A model generated the notes under the pieces. It saw only the letters and a list, made by a program, of their open reading frames with translations, did no database searches and was not told the DNA's origin. Below are positions 28,386-37,966 of a stretch of DNA of 64,000 nucleotides, piece after piece. Origin of the DNA: LD21 sp963715785 (GTDB lineage Bacteria > Bacteroidota > Bacteroidia > Bacteroidales > VadinHA17); assembly GCA_963715785.1 (NCBI GenBank), contig OY970276.1, positions 868,001-932,000 of the forward strand, in the 5' to 3' direction. The position numbers and the translations under genes were made by a program. Every line of letters begins with the position of its first letter. Within the stretch, counting starts at the first letter, position 1.

Positions 28386-29399
28386 TTAGTATTTATTGAT
28401 CAGATTGTAAAGCTCAGTAAGATCAGGTGTTAAAATAATCTCTGTCCTTCTGTTCTTCTGACGGGCATCATTGGTATTCCGGTCATCCACAGGCGAGTAT
28501 TGACTTCTTCCTGCGGCAGTTAATCGTCTTGCATCAATATTGGTTCCATCGAGCAGTACCCTGATAACAGTGGTGGCCCTCTTTACACTGAGATCCCAGT
28601 TATCTTTCAGCTGGCTGTTGCCTGGATTATATGGAACGTTATCGGTATGTCCTTCAATCGTAACCTGAATATCGGGATTTTTTTCAAGAACGCCGGCAAG
28701 CTTTCTCAGTGCATTTCTGCCGTTGACATCAATATCCCAGCTTGCTGTTTTAAAAAGCAGCTTCTCATCAAGGGAAACATATACCTTTCCGTTTTTCATT
28801 GTTACTGTCAGTCCGTTGTTTTCAAAACCAAGAAGAGCTTCCGAAACTTTGCTCTTGAGATCCTGAACGATTTTTTTCTGAGCGTCAAGGATATTTTCAA
28901 GTTCAGCCAGCCTGGCATTACGCTTGTCGAGTTCGAAAGTCAGTTCATCAAGTGAAGCTTTTTTTGTATCGAGATTCTGTTCAAGCTGCCGGAGAAGATC
29001 CTCTTTTTTCTGAAGATTGTCCTGCGCCACCTGAAGTTCTGAGAGAAGCTTCTGAGTCTCCTTCACATTCCCTTTTATAAGATCTTCCTGTGCATTCTGC
29101 AGTTCGGTGTATTTTGAATTGATCCTGTTATATTCATCAACAGCCTTATCCCGTTCATTCTGGGCAGCGGAAATATCCTGCTGAACAGTTGCAGCGTCTT
29201 TTTCCAGCGCTGCAAGCCTGGCTTTTAGTTCCTTATTTTCCATTTCGAGTCCGATATTATCGGTCTTGAAACCATCCCTTTCATTCATGAATTGCTTGCT
29301 CGTATCCTGCAAGCTGCTGTACTTCCTGCCGGATACACATGAAGCCAAAAATAAGATTAACACAAAAATCCCCGGGATGTAAAACTTTGATCTGTTCAT
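28386..29399 (-). CDS. OmpA-family lipoprotein with coiled coil
   Basis: 337 residues, intact. The lipobox SCVSG (Cys21) follows the signal MNRSKFYIPGIFVLILFLA. Residues ~35-195 are a long coiled coil. The C-terminal OmpA-like peptidoglycan-binding domain shows VTIEGHTDNVPY, NWDLSVKRATTVIRVLL, RLTAAGRSQYSPVDDRNTNDARQKNRRTEIIL. It probably ties the outer membrane to peptidoglycan. The gene stands alone, divergent from dxs. Confidence 0.88.
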   Translation of the reverse strand: MNRSKFYIPGIFVLILFLASCVSGRKYSSLQDTSKQFMNERDGFKTDNIGLEMENKELKARLAALEKDAATVQQDISAAQNERDKAVDEYNRINSKYTELQNAQEDLIKGNVKETQKLLSELQVAQDNLQKKEDLLRQLEQNLDTKKASLDELTFELDKRNARLAELENILDAQKKIVQDLKSKVSEALLGFENNGLTVTMKNGKVYVSLDEKLLFKTASWDIDVNGRNALRKLAGVLEKNPDIQVTIEGHTDNVPYNPGNSQLKDNWDLSVKRATTVIRVLLDGTNIDARRLTAAGRSQYSPVDDRNTNDARQKNRRTEIILTPDLTELYNLINKY

Positions 29400-29524
29400 A
29401 TTCTCATTGTGATTTTAATTATAACACCTTGCCTGCATAAAAATTGTCTCTCGCACTTTTATTCTCAAACAAAAATAAGAAAATCCCGGTGATGCTTCTG
29501 CAATCGCGCAGGAATAATAATTGC

Positions 29525-29532
29525 TATATTTG
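29525..29532 (+). promoter_or_regulatory. Candidate -7 box of dxs
   Basis: TATATTTG is an exact match to TAnnTTTG, 27 bases before the dxs ATG at 29560. No clear TTG lies at the -33 distance. Confidence 0.45.
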
Positions 29533-29559
29533 CTGGTTACTATTTTTAACCATCTCTTA

Positions 29560-31488
29560 ATGGAAAGGGAAGAGAATCTACTCTCTAAAATAAATTCTCC
29601 TGAAGACCTCAGGAAACTTAAACCAAACGACCTTCCTCAGGTAAGCTCGGAACTCCGGCAGTTCATAATTGATGTTGTGTGCAATAACCCCGGGCATTTC
29701 GGAGCCAGCCTGGGCGTTGTTGAATTAACTGTGGCGCTTCATTACGTATTCAACACACCATACGACAAAATTATCTGGGATGTGGGCCATCAGGCATACG
29801 GGCATAAGATTCTTACCGGGCGTCGTGATATTTTCTCAACAAACAGAAAATACAAGGGAATCAGCGGATTCCCAAAAATGGCTGAGAGTGAGTATGATGC
29901 CTTCGGAACGGGCCACTCCTCCACATCTATTTCTGCGGCTTTGGGCATGGCAATTGCAGCAAGAGCCAAAGGGGAGACCAGACATGTTGTAGCTGTAATC
30001 GGCGATGGTGCAATGACAGCCGGGGAGGCATTTGAAGGCCTTAATAATGCAGGTATTGGCAAATCGGATATACTGGTCATTCTTAACGATAATAACATGG
30101 CCATCGATGCCAATGTCGGTGCCTTGAAGGAATACCTGCTTGATATTACCACGAGTAAAACATACAACAAATTTAAGGACAGGATATGGAAAGTCCTCGG
30201 GATCTTCGGAAAACTTGGTCCAAATGCCCGTACACTTGCAGCCCAGCTTGAAGCCGGTGCAAAAAGCACCATACTCGACAGGAGTAACCTCTTTGAAGGA
30301 CTGAATTTCAGATATTTTGGACCCATTGATGGCCATGATATATTGCATCTGACCAGGGTTCTCGAGGATCTTAAAAGAATCCCCGGGCCAAAATTGCTTC
30401 ACTGTCTTACAGTCAAAGGAAAGGGCTTTAAACAGGCTGAAGAAGACCAGACTGCTTTCCATGCCCCCGGAAAATTTGACAAGACTACCGGCGAAATTAT
30501 TAAGACTTCGGCTGCAGATTCTCCTCCGACCTATCAGGAAGTGTTCGGCAGAACAATTCTGGAACTCGCTGAACAAAATAAAAAAATTGCCGGTATAACT
30601 CCAGCGATGCCGACCGGCAGCTCCCTGAATATCATGATGAAAGAGATGCCTGAGAGAACATTTGATGTTGGTATCGCTGAACAGCATGCGGTTACCTTCT
30701 CTGCCGGGCTTGCCAGCCAGGGAATGGTACCTTATTGTAATATCTATTCTTCTTTTATTCAGAGAGCTTACGACCAGATAATTCATGATGTTGCACTTCA
30801 GAATCTTCATGTGGTATTTTGTATCGACAGAGGGGGCCTGGTAGGTGCCGATGGGGCAACTCATCATGGGTTTTTCGACATTTGCTTTATGCGCTCTATT
30901 CCAAATATGGTCGTCACTGCTCCTATGGATGAGATAGAACTCAGAAATCTGATGTACACTGCACAGCTTGAGAAAAACAAGTTCCCATTTTCAATCAGGT
31001 ACCCGAGAGGCAAAGGAATACACACCAATTGGAAAAAACCTTTCCTTGAACTGGAAATAGGCAAGGCACGCCGGATAAGTGACGGCGACGACCTTGCAAT
31101 ATTATCAATAGGACATCCGGGTAACACTGTTGCTGCAGTTGTCAGCAAATTAAAAGCTGAAGACATCTCGATAGCACATTATGACATGAGGTTTGTCGCA
31201 CCACTCGACTCTGACGTTCTTCACAGTGTGTTCAAAAAATTCAAACATATTATTACAGTTGAGGATGGAGTGCTTAAAGGAGGATTCGGCAGTGCCGTTA
31301 TTGAATTCATGTCCGACAATGATTATAACTCTGAAGTGAGACGGCTTGGCATACCCGACTATTTTGTTGAACAGGGCACCCAGGAAGAACTGTACAATGA
31401 GTGTGGGTATGATGCTGAAGGGATTGAATTGGCTATAAGGGAAATTCTTGTGAAGAAGGGGAGAAACGGAGAAAAGAAGGAGAAGTGA
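29560..31488 (+). CDS. dxs: 1-deoxy-D-xylulose-5-phosphate synthase
   Basis: 642 residues, intact. It condenses pyruvate and glyceraldehyde-3-phosphate, the first step of the MEP isoprenoid pathway, with thiamine diphosphate. Landmarks: GHFGASLGVVELTVALHYVFNTPYDKIIWDVGHQAYGHKILTGR, the ThDP motif GDGAMTAGEAFEGLNNAG...NDNNMAI, and the transketolase-type VGIAEQHAVTFSAGLA. ATG 29560 is chosen over an in-frame start 39 bases upstream, because MEREENLLSKINSPEDLRKL matches the family N-terminus. Confidence 0.95.
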   Translation: MEREENLLSKINSPEDLRKLKPNDLPQVSSELRQFIIDVVCNNPGHFGASLGVVELTVALHYVFNTPYDKIIWDVGHQAYGHKILTGRRDIFSTNRKYKGISGFPKMAESEYDAFGTGHSSTSISAALGMAIAARAKGETRHVVAVIGDGAMTAGEAFEGLNNAGIGKSDILVILNDNNMAIDANVGALKEYLLDITTSKTYNKFKDRIWKVLGIFGKLGPNARTLAAQLEAGAKSTILDRSNLFEGLNFRYFGPIDGHDILHLTRVLEDLKRIPGPKLLHCLTVKGKGFKQAEEDQTAFHAPGKFDKTTGEIIKTSAADSPPTYQEVFGRTILELAEQNKKIAGITPAMPTGSSLNIMMKEMPERTFDVGIAEQHAVTFSAGLASQGMVPYCNIYSSFIQRAYDQIIHDVALQNLHVVFCIDRGGLVGADGATHHGFFDICFMRSIPNMVVTAPMDEIELRNLMYTAQLEKNKFPFSIRYPRGKGIHTNWKKPFLELEIGKARRISDGDDLAILSIGHPGNTVAAVVSKLKAEDISIAHYDMRFVAPLDSDVLHSVFKKFKHIITVEDGVLKGGFGSAVIEFMSDNDYNSEVRRLGIPDYFVEQGTQEELYNECGYDAEGIELAIREILVKKGRNGEKKEK

Positions 31489-31489
31489 T

Positions 31490-31545
31490 TTCCTTTGCGA
31501 TCTTTGCGTTTCTTAAACTTTGCGTCCTTTGCGGTTAATTGGATT
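31490..31545. repeat. CTTTGCG-type intergenic repeat after dxs
   Basis: Four imperfect copies of an (A/G)TCTTTGCG-like unit run downstream of the dxs stop, ending in TTTGCGGTTAATTGG. This is the reverse orientation of the GCAAAG repeat at 14562 and 21093. No coding potential. Confidence 0.5.
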
Positions 31546-31614
31546 TCTTTTAGATAAAGTTTAAAAATTTTTCTATTTTCGCAGTCCTGTCAATAATTAG
31601 CCCGGATGGCAGGG

Positions 31615-31680
31615 GCGAGCGTTAATAAAACACCCTGTGGGTGTTTTTAGCGAGCAGCCAGACTGCAGGGGTGGTCAATT
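31615..31680. repeat. Structured intergenic element B
   Basis: A 9-bp perfect stem (arm AAAACACCC, 31627-31635, and GGGTGTTTT, 31639-31647) with loop TGT is flanked by CGAGCGTTAA on the left and TTAGCGAGCAGCCAGACTGC on the right. The flanks match element A at 14610-14675, but the stem sequence differs while staying paired. A member of a dispersed Bacteroidota element or a non-coding RNA is possible. Confidence 0.5.
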
Positions 31681-31752
31681 CCGCCATTTTGCAGACTTAA
31701 ATAGTTCTTTATAATAGATTGAAATTAAATATTTTATCCAATTTACATCTAT

Positions 31753-31836
31753 GCCCGGATGGCGGAATTGGTAGACGCGCTGGTCTCAAACACCAGTGGC
31801 AGCAATGCTGTGCCGGTTCGATCCCGGCTCCGGGTA
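31753..31836 (+). tRNA. tRNA-Leu (anticodon CAA)
   Basis: A class II tRNA of 84 nt without an encoded CCA. The acceptor arms are GCCCGGA and TCCGGGT (first pair G-U). The D-arm is GGCGGAATTGGTAGACGC, the anticodon stem CTGGT/ACCAG holds loop CTCAAAC, giving anticodon CAA, and a long variable arm GGCAGCAATGCTGTGC precedes the T-arm CCGGTTCGATCCCGG. It reads UUG codons. A tandem repeat array begins 7 bases after it. Confidence 0.93.
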
Positions 31837-31843
31837 CTAAAAC

Positions 31844-32234
31844 AGAGCGAGAGTGAGAGCGGGAGCGAGATCTCTCGTTCTGTTTTCCCACTCTCCCACT
31901 CACACTCACTCTGACTCAATCTCAAAATCATACTTAATTAATGCCACAGAGCGAGAGTGAGAGCGGGAGCGAGATCTCTCGTTCTGTTTTCCCACTCTCC
32001 CACTCTCCCACTCACACTCACTCTGACTCAATCTCAAAATCATACTTAATTAATGCCACAGAGCGAGAATGAGAGCGGGAGCGAGATCTCTCGTTCTGTT
32101 TTCCCACTCTCCCACTCACACTCACTCTGACTCAATCTCAAAATCATACTCAATTAATGCCACAGAGCGAGAGTGAGAGCGGGAGCGAGATCTCTCGTTC
32201 TGTTTTCTCACTCTCCCACTCACTCTCACTCAAG
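31844..32234. repeat. Four-copy ~104-bp tandem repeat after tRNA-Leu
   Basis: Copies begin with AGAGCGAGA at 31844, 31948, 32060 and 32164. Spacings are 104, 112 and 104 bp; the second copy has an extra 8 bases. The last copy is cut short near 32234. Each unit starts with a hairpin, AACAGAGCGAGAG paired with CTCTCGTTCTGTT, and continues with a pyrimidine-rich CTCTCCCACTCACACTC tract. Copies differ by only a few bases. There are no unique spacers, so it is not a CRISPR. Confidence 0.85.
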
Positions 32235-32269
32235 GCCGGACTTTAGCTCAGAAAATTAAATGAAAAAGA

Positions 32270-32749
32270 CTAGAAAGTAAATACAACCCGGAGTCCCGGG
32301 CAGGATATACGGGTTAATTTACATGTTATTAATGCAGGTGAAATATTCAGCGATCCGTATATCGGATAATCCTTCCTTAAGACTGATTTTATCCTTCCGG
32401 TTCGCCCCAGATCCACAAGACTTTTAATAAATCCATATGCTGCAATTCCTATCCCTGAGGCCATTCCAATTGAATTCATACCGTCATCCCCCATGAACTG
32501 TTCAAAAGTAGAAGGATCATCCCCCATTCCCGGTTTAAGATATTTAAATACCAGATATACCCCTCCTCCCACAACAAAGATACATGACGAAATAAGCAGA
32601 TCTTTTTTTGAATTGTCAAGCGATTCTTCCAATTGTCTCTTTGAAAGAGCATGGATATCATTCACCTGATATTTTTTTTGATACCACTGCCCTGTGGAAC
32701 ACAAAAAAGGAATCAGAAAAAGAAAAACTGAAATAACAAGTATTTTCAT
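32270..32749 (-). CDS. Small exported membrane protein, unknown
   Basis: 159 residues. A signal peptide or first membrane helix (MKILVISVFLFLIPFLCSTGQ) is followed by a soluble stretch, a second helix (LLISSCIFVVGGGVYLVFKYL) and a Gly/Met-rich third hydrophobic stretch (GMASGIGIAAYGFIKSLVDLG). I do not recognise the family. It stands alone between the repeat array and the cupredoxin gene. Confidence 0.5.
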   Translation of the reverse strand: MKILVISVFLFLIPFLCSTGQWYQKKYQVNDIHALSKRQLEESLDNSKKDLLISSCIFVVGGGVYLVFKYLKPGMGDDPSTFEQFMGDDGMNSIGMASGIGIAAYGFIKSLVDLGRTGRIKSVLRKDYPIYGSLNISPALITCKLTRISCPGLRVVFTF

Positions 32750-32972
32750 ATGCTTCAGTTTAGTAAAATGGTGAAACTGACAACATTAATAAAATTACGA
32801 AAGATTAGAATACCAGAAGTAGATTTCCGGTTAAATTACCTAAAAACCTAAAAATAAATCATGAATGCTGAAATTACCCTGATGAGTGAACCGGTTTGAC
32901 AATGACTGATTAATAAGAAAAATGAACTAAAGTCCCTCATGTTATGTTTTATTCTCCAAAATAATCACAGCC

Positions 32973-33371
32973 ATGAAAAATCATATTAAAATCAATAGCA
33001 GAATAATGACAGGCGTTGTCCTGCTCTTTGCAATATTCATGTTGTCAAATAGTTGCAGCAAATCATCCAATAATATGTCAGGGATGGGCAGTACCGGAAG
33101 CACTGGTGGTACCGGCGGTCCGGGAGCCAACGAGGTCTTTATCCAGGGCATGTCATTTAACCCTTCCTCCCTTACAGTTACGGCAGGAACAACGGTCACA
33201 TGGACTAATAAAGACGGAGTGGCCCACACAGTAACCAGTACTACCGGCCTCTTCGACAGCGGTTCTATAAGCACAAACGGAACATTCAGTCATACCTTTA
33301 CGGCAGCTGGTACTTTTTCCTACTACTGTAAGATACATACATATATGACAGGCTCCGTAACCGCCAATTAA
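32973..33371 (+). CDS. Cupredoxin lipoprotein
   Basis: 132 residues. The signal ends in a lipobox (SNSC, Cys28). A low-complexity Gly/Ser/Thr linker (~29-52) precedes a plastocyanin-like domain. The type 1 copper ligands are all visible: His85 (VAHTV), Cys119 and His122 (YYCKIH), Met125 (YMTG). It is probably an envelope-anchored electron carrier or copper-binding protein. No partner oxidase gene lies nearby. Confidence 0.85.
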   Translation: MKNHIKINSRIMTGVVLLFAIFMLSNSCSKSSNNMSGMGSTGSTGGTGGPGANEVFIQGMSFNPSSLTVTAGTTVTWTNKDGVAHTVTSTTGLFDSGSISTNGTFSHTFTAAGTFSYYCKIHTYMTGSVTAN

Positions 33372-33547
33372 TAAGCGTTTTAGAACAGGCCTTCACATAG
33401 GAATGACAGGCATTGACTTGAAATTTTTCAATCAAATTCCGATTTGAAGTATTTTTGTATTGACCTGCTCTCAAAATGACTGACGGGTTAATTCGGTCGG
33501 ATTATGGAATGGAAACATTTCTAACAGCCGGATATGGCAGGTAATGA

Positions 33548-35386
33548 TTATTTCACAACAAAAGTAGCAGTTGCATATCCTGTTTTTCCGTCAGGGGTTA
33601 TGCCTTCCACAATTATTTTATATTCAGTTGATTCGTCAGATGTAAAGAACTCAACCTCTGTATTTCCCTGCCTGGTCGAATGTGCTTCGGGCTCCCAGAA
33701 GAGTGTATTTCGAAAATCAGGCAAATGGCTCTCTTTCATTGCAAGAGTACTATAGTCGGGCCATTTAAAGTTGCTGACTGAACTGCAGCCTTCATAAACC
33801 TGGCGGAATATTGAGTTATCAAAATCCATTGCGCTCAGGTTGCCTTTTTTAGTAACGAAGCTCACAATGCCGTCAAAGACATTATCCGAGAAAAAGTACC
33901 TGGTATTAATCACATCAGCTCTTTCGATATCCTTTGAGCTGATATTAAGAACCTTTTCAAAATCATATACCGGCACTCCGTCAACCAGAACCAGAGGCTT
34001 GTTCTCAAAGGGCTGACCCCTGAATTTATTTATAAGCTTAAAATCATATTTGCCGTTTTGCTTAAGGGTATAAACATTAGGGATAATCTCCTTAACAACC
34101 TCCCTGATAGATGTCAGTTCAATATAATCCGACATCTTAATTGAATTCTCCGGTTTCCCATAGAAATCAGGCATTGGTTGCACTTTTTCATTTTCAGGGC
34201 TTTGTCTGAAAGGACTATATATATTTGTTACCTGCATTCCGACAACTGCCTTGTTTATATCGTTTATCAGGCTGCTGTCAATATAAAAGTCTGCGGGCTT
34301 AATATCACTGAATGAGTTGCTGAAATGCTGATTAATTTCAATATAATATCCTGTGATCTCCGGGGATAAAGGCTGAATTACTATCTCATTCAATCCGGGC
34401 TGCTTAACCAAAAAATTAAATTCGCCGTTGGCGTCTGTCTTGGCAAATTGGCAAAGTGCAGTTTTTCCCACAAATGACAATGAAATATCAATGTTTTTTA
34501 TTGGCTCGTCTGTAGCCTTTAATCGTATATGTCCGCTTAGAAGATGTCCTTCAAGTTCAGCCAGATAATCTCTCTGAGTTGCTCTTGCGTAAGTGTCATT
34601 CTTCCCGCTGAGATTATGGAAGCTGTTATTAAGCGTCGGATTGATAAGAGCTGCTCTTGTAACAGACACCGACAGATCAGATTGAACAGGCTTGCCATTT
34701 GCGTCAGTAGCTGTGACTGAGAGTCTCACCCTGCTTCTGACGGGGTATTGTTTTTGATCAAGAGAAATTGAATACGTTATCTTCCCGCTTACCGGACCGG
34801 CAACTGAATTATTATTTTCACTAATTAAGGCCGGGTTCAGGTCATTGGAATTGATCCCGGGAGAATCAGCGTTCTTGCTTTTTGAAGGCAGTTTAAGGTG
34901 GTCAATACTTTCAAAAGGATTTATTACGGAAATGGCAGTATAAAAAAACTGGTCAACGGGAAAATTCTGCATCCAGTTCGTATATGCACGGATTATGTAG
35001 TTACCTGAGCTGATATTATCGGGAACAGTAAAAACTGAAGCTCCTGAACTATTATCAGCTTTGATTTTCAACTGCCTGAGAGGAAAGTTGTTTTTATCAA
35101 GCATTTCAACATAAACAACTTTGCTTAAATTAACCGGAGAATGTGTAAGTCCGCCAAGTTTATATACTTTCAGCAATACCTGCTCACCGGTAATGTAAAT
35201 ATCGCGATCCGTTCTTAAAAACAATTCCTCTTTAAAATTCCTTTTATCGTATTTCCCTGATGTGTCGCCCGGTTGCTGAGAATACAGCATCTGACCGGAA
35301 TACATTGCAATCACAATCAAACTACTTGTCAGACGAATAGTTTTAAGTGACTTTAGCAATCGGTTTTTTAATGATTTGTTCTTCAT
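33548..35386 (-). CDS. Macroglobulin-like/TonB-plug protein without barrel
   Basis: 612 residues, intact. A signal sequence is followed by a macroglobulin-like MG2 segment (ELFLRTDRDIYITGEQVLLKVYKLGG). More Ig-like modules follow, then a carboxypeptidase-like segment (LSGHIRLKATDEPIKNIDISLSF). Near residues 430-530 is a TonB plug-like region (PLVLVDGVPVYDFEKVLNISSKDIERADVI, FDGIVSFVTKKG). There is no beta-barrel. It is probably held at the outer-membrane surface. It starts one base after the stop of the DUF4249 gene, so the two are co-translated. Confidence 0.75.
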   Translation of the reverse strand: MKNKSLKNRLLKSLKTIRLTSSLIVIAMYSGQMLYSQQPGDTSGKYDKRNFKEELFLRTDRDIYITGEQVLLKVYKLGGLTHSPVNLSKVVYVEMLDKNNFPLRQLKIKADNSSGASVFTVPDNISSGNYIIRAYTNWMQNFPVDQFFYTAISVINPFESIDHLKLPSKSKNADSPGINSNDLNPALISENNNSVAGPVSGKITYSISLDQKQYPVRSRVRLSVTATDANGKPVQSDLSVSVTRAALINPTLNNSFHNLSGKNDTYARATQRDYLAELEGHLLSGHIRLKATDEPIKNIDISLSFVGKTALCQFAKTDANGEFNFLVKQPGLNEIVIQPLSPEITGYYIEINQHFSNSFSDIKPADFYIDSSLINDINKAVVGMQVTNIYSPFRQSPENEKVQPMPDFYGKPENSIKMSDYIELTSIREVVKEIIPNVYTLKQNGKYDFKLINKFRGQPFENKPLVLVDGVPVYDFEKVLNISSKDIERADVINTRYFFSDNVFDGIVSFVTKKGNLSAMDFDNSIFRQVYEGCSSVSNFKWPDYSTLAMKESHLPDFRNTLFWEPEAHSTRQGNTEVEFFTSDESTEYKIIVEGITPDGKTGYATATFVVK

Positions 35387-35387
35387 T

Positions 35388-36614
35388 TCAGTTCATATCA
35401 ACCCAGAAATCTGGCTTCGTCCGGGTACCTGTTAACTCACAATCAGCACATTCCGGCTTCGCAAATACAAGCTTTAAAAGCTTATCCGTTCCCGGAATAT
35501 ATAGTGGCTCAATAAAGTAATAATCAGAGCCGGATTTGAACATCGCATAAATCTGGTTCCAGGTAAATTTAGGGCCCCGTGGATTTGGATAATCATTCGG
35601 GTCAGTTTGAATAATTTCACATGGATAATGATAGAAAGGCAGATTAAGTCCGACTATTTCACTGAAAGGTATGAATTTTCTTTTTTCTCTCAAAGCAGAA
35701 ACCTGAAAATATCCCAGGACACGCTCCTTGCTGTTATTAACGTTATGGATATTGCTGGTGATGGTGAACGGCAGTTTGGCAAAAATGTCCGCACCGCTCT
35801 CATTTATCTGGCTCAGATCATTCCAGAAATCATACTCATCTTTAGAAATAGAATATTGCTTAACAAGAATACTGTACTCAACCAATAGCCTGTCGGATTG
35901 ATCAGCTGCGATAAAAAGCAGAGGTTGTTTTCGGATGATATTTGTCATTCCCGATGCATTTGAATGAATTAAAATACCATCAGATTCCCTGATTTTCCAA
36001 CAAAACTCCTTAATGTCGCTTACAGGGATAATAGTGGTATCATTAATATAATTATACCTTTTTGGATCGGGAACCTTGTATTTCCATACCTCCTCGAAGG
36101 CCCACCGGCAGTACTTATTATCCGCTCCCTCCTTTGCATCGAGAAATATCCTTATTCCATCCTGTGTTTCAGTTCCGTTATTTACGATTTCCTGATCCTT
36201 TGCAAAATAAACGCTGTCAACATCATTGACGGGCTGCATCTGGCATGGGTTTGATTCATAAACGTTCCCTGCCTTATCATCAACGTGAAGTACATATGTC
36301 CTCCCGATTACTCCTCTGAATTCAAGACTGTCAGTCTTATAACTGCCATTCCCTTTATTAATGAGATAGCTGGTGTTGCCTGCATCGTCGGTTATAAATA
36401 CTGTGGCATCAGTAACAGAAGTTGGGACACCATCCAGTTCCTGAAATGTTTTAGACAATCTGACTGTATACGAGGCGTATGCATCGGAGATAAGACCATC
36501 AATTACCAGTAAAGGCTGATATCCTTTCAGATTTGGAACGTATGGATCAATACAGGTGCAAAGTGTGAAAACAGCAACCAGCGCAACTATTGATTTTGGC
36601 CTCATTTTTAACAT
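35388..36614 (-). CDS. DUF4249 lipoprotein, copy 1
   Basis: 408 residues, intact. The lipobox region is VALVAVFTLCTCID (lipid Cys ~20-22), followed by the DUF4249 start PYVPNLKGYQPLLVIDGLISD. The core shows GNGSYKTDSLEFRGVIGRTYVLHV and NVNNSKERVLGYFQVSALREKR, and the end has a CADCELTGT pair. DUF4249 proteins are surface lipoproteins coded beside TonB receptors and are thought to serve as accessory lids. Copy 2 lies upstream. Confidence 0.85.
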   Translation of the reverse strand: MLKMRPKSIVALVAVFTLCTCIDPYVPNLKGYQPLLVIDGLISDAYASYTVRLSKTFQELDGVPTSVTDATVFITDDAGNTSYLINKGNGSYKTDSLEFRGVIGRTYVLHVDDKAGNVYESNPCQMQPVNDVDSVYFAKDQEIVNNGTETQDGIRIFLDAKEGADNKYCRWAFEEVWKYKVPDPKRYNYINDTTIIPVSDIKEFCWKIRESDGILIHSNASGMTNIIRKQPLLFIAADQSDRLLVEYSILVKQYSISKDEYDFWNDLSQINESGADIFAKLPFTITSNIHNVNNSKERVLGYFQVSALREKRKFIPFSEIVGLNLPFYHYPCEIIQTDPNDYPNPRGPKFTWNQIYAMFKSGSDYYFIEPLYIPGTDKLLKLVFAKPECADCELTGTRTKPDFWVDMN

Positions 36615-36757
36615 GAAGCCTGAAATATTTTTATAATCATGTCAATTAAACTCTGAATATCGGGAAGTAAAAATAATATTAATTATATACCACATGCTTC
36701 TTAATTAAAAAGATTTTTCAAGAATAACGGTACTTAACTATTCATGGTATATTCTGG

Positions 36758-37966
36758 TCAGAACATATCTATCCAGAAGTCAGGTTTTGTCACAGTGCCT
36801 GTCGGCCCGCAAGTAGTGCACTCAGGCCTGGCAAATTCAAGCCCTGTAAGATTGAATGTTTCAGGATCATACAGGGGCTCAATAAACTCATAATCCGAGG
36901 TAATGCAATACATCGTATACAGATCATCAAGTGTCATGCCAGCTTCAGGAAAAGCTTCCACTTTCTGACACTGATCATTATGATAATATGGCAGATGAAG
37001 TTTTACTATCTTATTAAACGGAATAAATATCCTTTTTTCCTTAACGGCCGATACCTGAAAATAACCCAATACCCTTTCATCTGAATTGTTGATATTATGA
37101 ATATTGCTGCTTACGAAAAATGGCTGCGAAGCAAAAATATCACCTCCTGCATCATTTACTTTTTTGATATTATCCCAGAAATTGTATTCATTCCTTGAAA
37201 TAGAATATTGCCTTATAAGCATGCTATACTCCAGCATCAGTCTGTCGGTTTCAGCGGTGGCAATGAAAAAAATAGGTTTCCTGGTAATTCGCAATGATTG
37301 ACCTGGTGAAACCGAACCTATTATCACTCCATCTGACTTATGTTTTTTCCAGCAAACGTCCTGAACCTTAGCTACACGGGGTATATTATCACTACTAATA
37401 TAATCGAATCTTTTCGGCAGGGGTATGTTATATTCCCAGGTCTCATCAAAATCCCAGCGATAATATGAATCAGGAGCTCCTTCTTTTGAGTCGAGATATA
37501 TGCTTATTCCGTCCTGACTCATCGTTCCGTTATTTGCCAGCTGCTGATCTTTTCCAAAATATATGCTGTCAATATCGGCAACCGGCCTCATCAGGCAAGG
37601 CTCAGATTCATAAACCCCGCCTTCCGGGGTGTAAATATGTAACACATAAGACCGCCCCGTCATTCCTCGGAATCCGAGACTGTCAGTCTTATAGACTCCG
37701 TCACCAATGCCATAAAGGGAAATGCTGTTCCCGTCATCGTCAGTAATAATGACTGCAGCGCCTGATACTGAAGAGGGACCGGTATTCTGATCCTGAAATG
37801 TTCTCGACAGCTTAACAGTATTTGCGGTATTTGCATCTGTTACCCTGGCATCTACAACAAGAAGAGTACCAAATCCACGGAGGTTTGGAACATAAGGATC
37901 AATACAGGTACTGAGCAACAAAATAGTAACTACTGCGATTATTGATTTATGCCTCATCGTTAACAT
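36758..37966 (-). CDS. DUF4249 lipoprotein, copy 2
   Basis: 402 residues, intact. It is clearly a paralog of copy 1: LLLSTCIDPYVPNLRGFGTLLVVDARVTDA, GDGVYKTDSLGFRGMTGRSYVLHI, NINNSDERVLGYFQVSAVKEKR and the closing GTVTKPDFWIDMF all align. Cys21 is the likely lipid anchor. The C-terminal CTTCGPTGT has the same Cys spacing as copy 1. A tandem duplication with a 142-base spacer seems likely. It is divergent from the gene at 38325. Confidence 0.85.
   Translation of the reverse strand: MLTMRHKSIIAVVTILLLSTCIDPYVPNLRGFGTLLVVDARVTDANTANTVKLSRTFQDQNTGPSSVSGAAVIITDDDGNSISLYGIGDGVYKTDSLGFRGMTGRSYVLHIYTPEGGVYESEPCLMRPVADIDSIYFGKDQQLANNGTMSQDGISIYLDSKEGAPDSYYRWDFDETWEYNIPLPKRFDYISSDNIPRVAKVQDVCWKKHKSDGVIIGSVSPGQSLRITRKPIFFIATAETDRLMLEYSMLIRQYSISRNEYNFWDNIKKVNDAGGDIFASQPFFVSSNIHNINNSDERVLGYFQVSAVKEKRIFIPFNKIVKLHLPYYHNDQCQKVEAFPEAGMTLDDLYTMYCITSDYEFIEPLYDPETFNLTGLEFARPECTTCGPTGTVTKPDFWIDMF

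Noticed and set aside
29836..30867. 343-codon open frame on the minus strand
   Set aside because: It lies wholly inside dxs, which is intact and conserved; the antisense translation shows no family motif.
31709..31931. Open frames on the minus strand over tRNA-Leu
   Set aside because: They read through the tRNA and the tandem repeat; the translation resembles a common false ORF opposite tRNA-Leu.
31844..32234. CRISPR array
   Set aside because: Units of 104-112 bp are contiguous and near-identical, with no unique spacers and no cas genes nearby.
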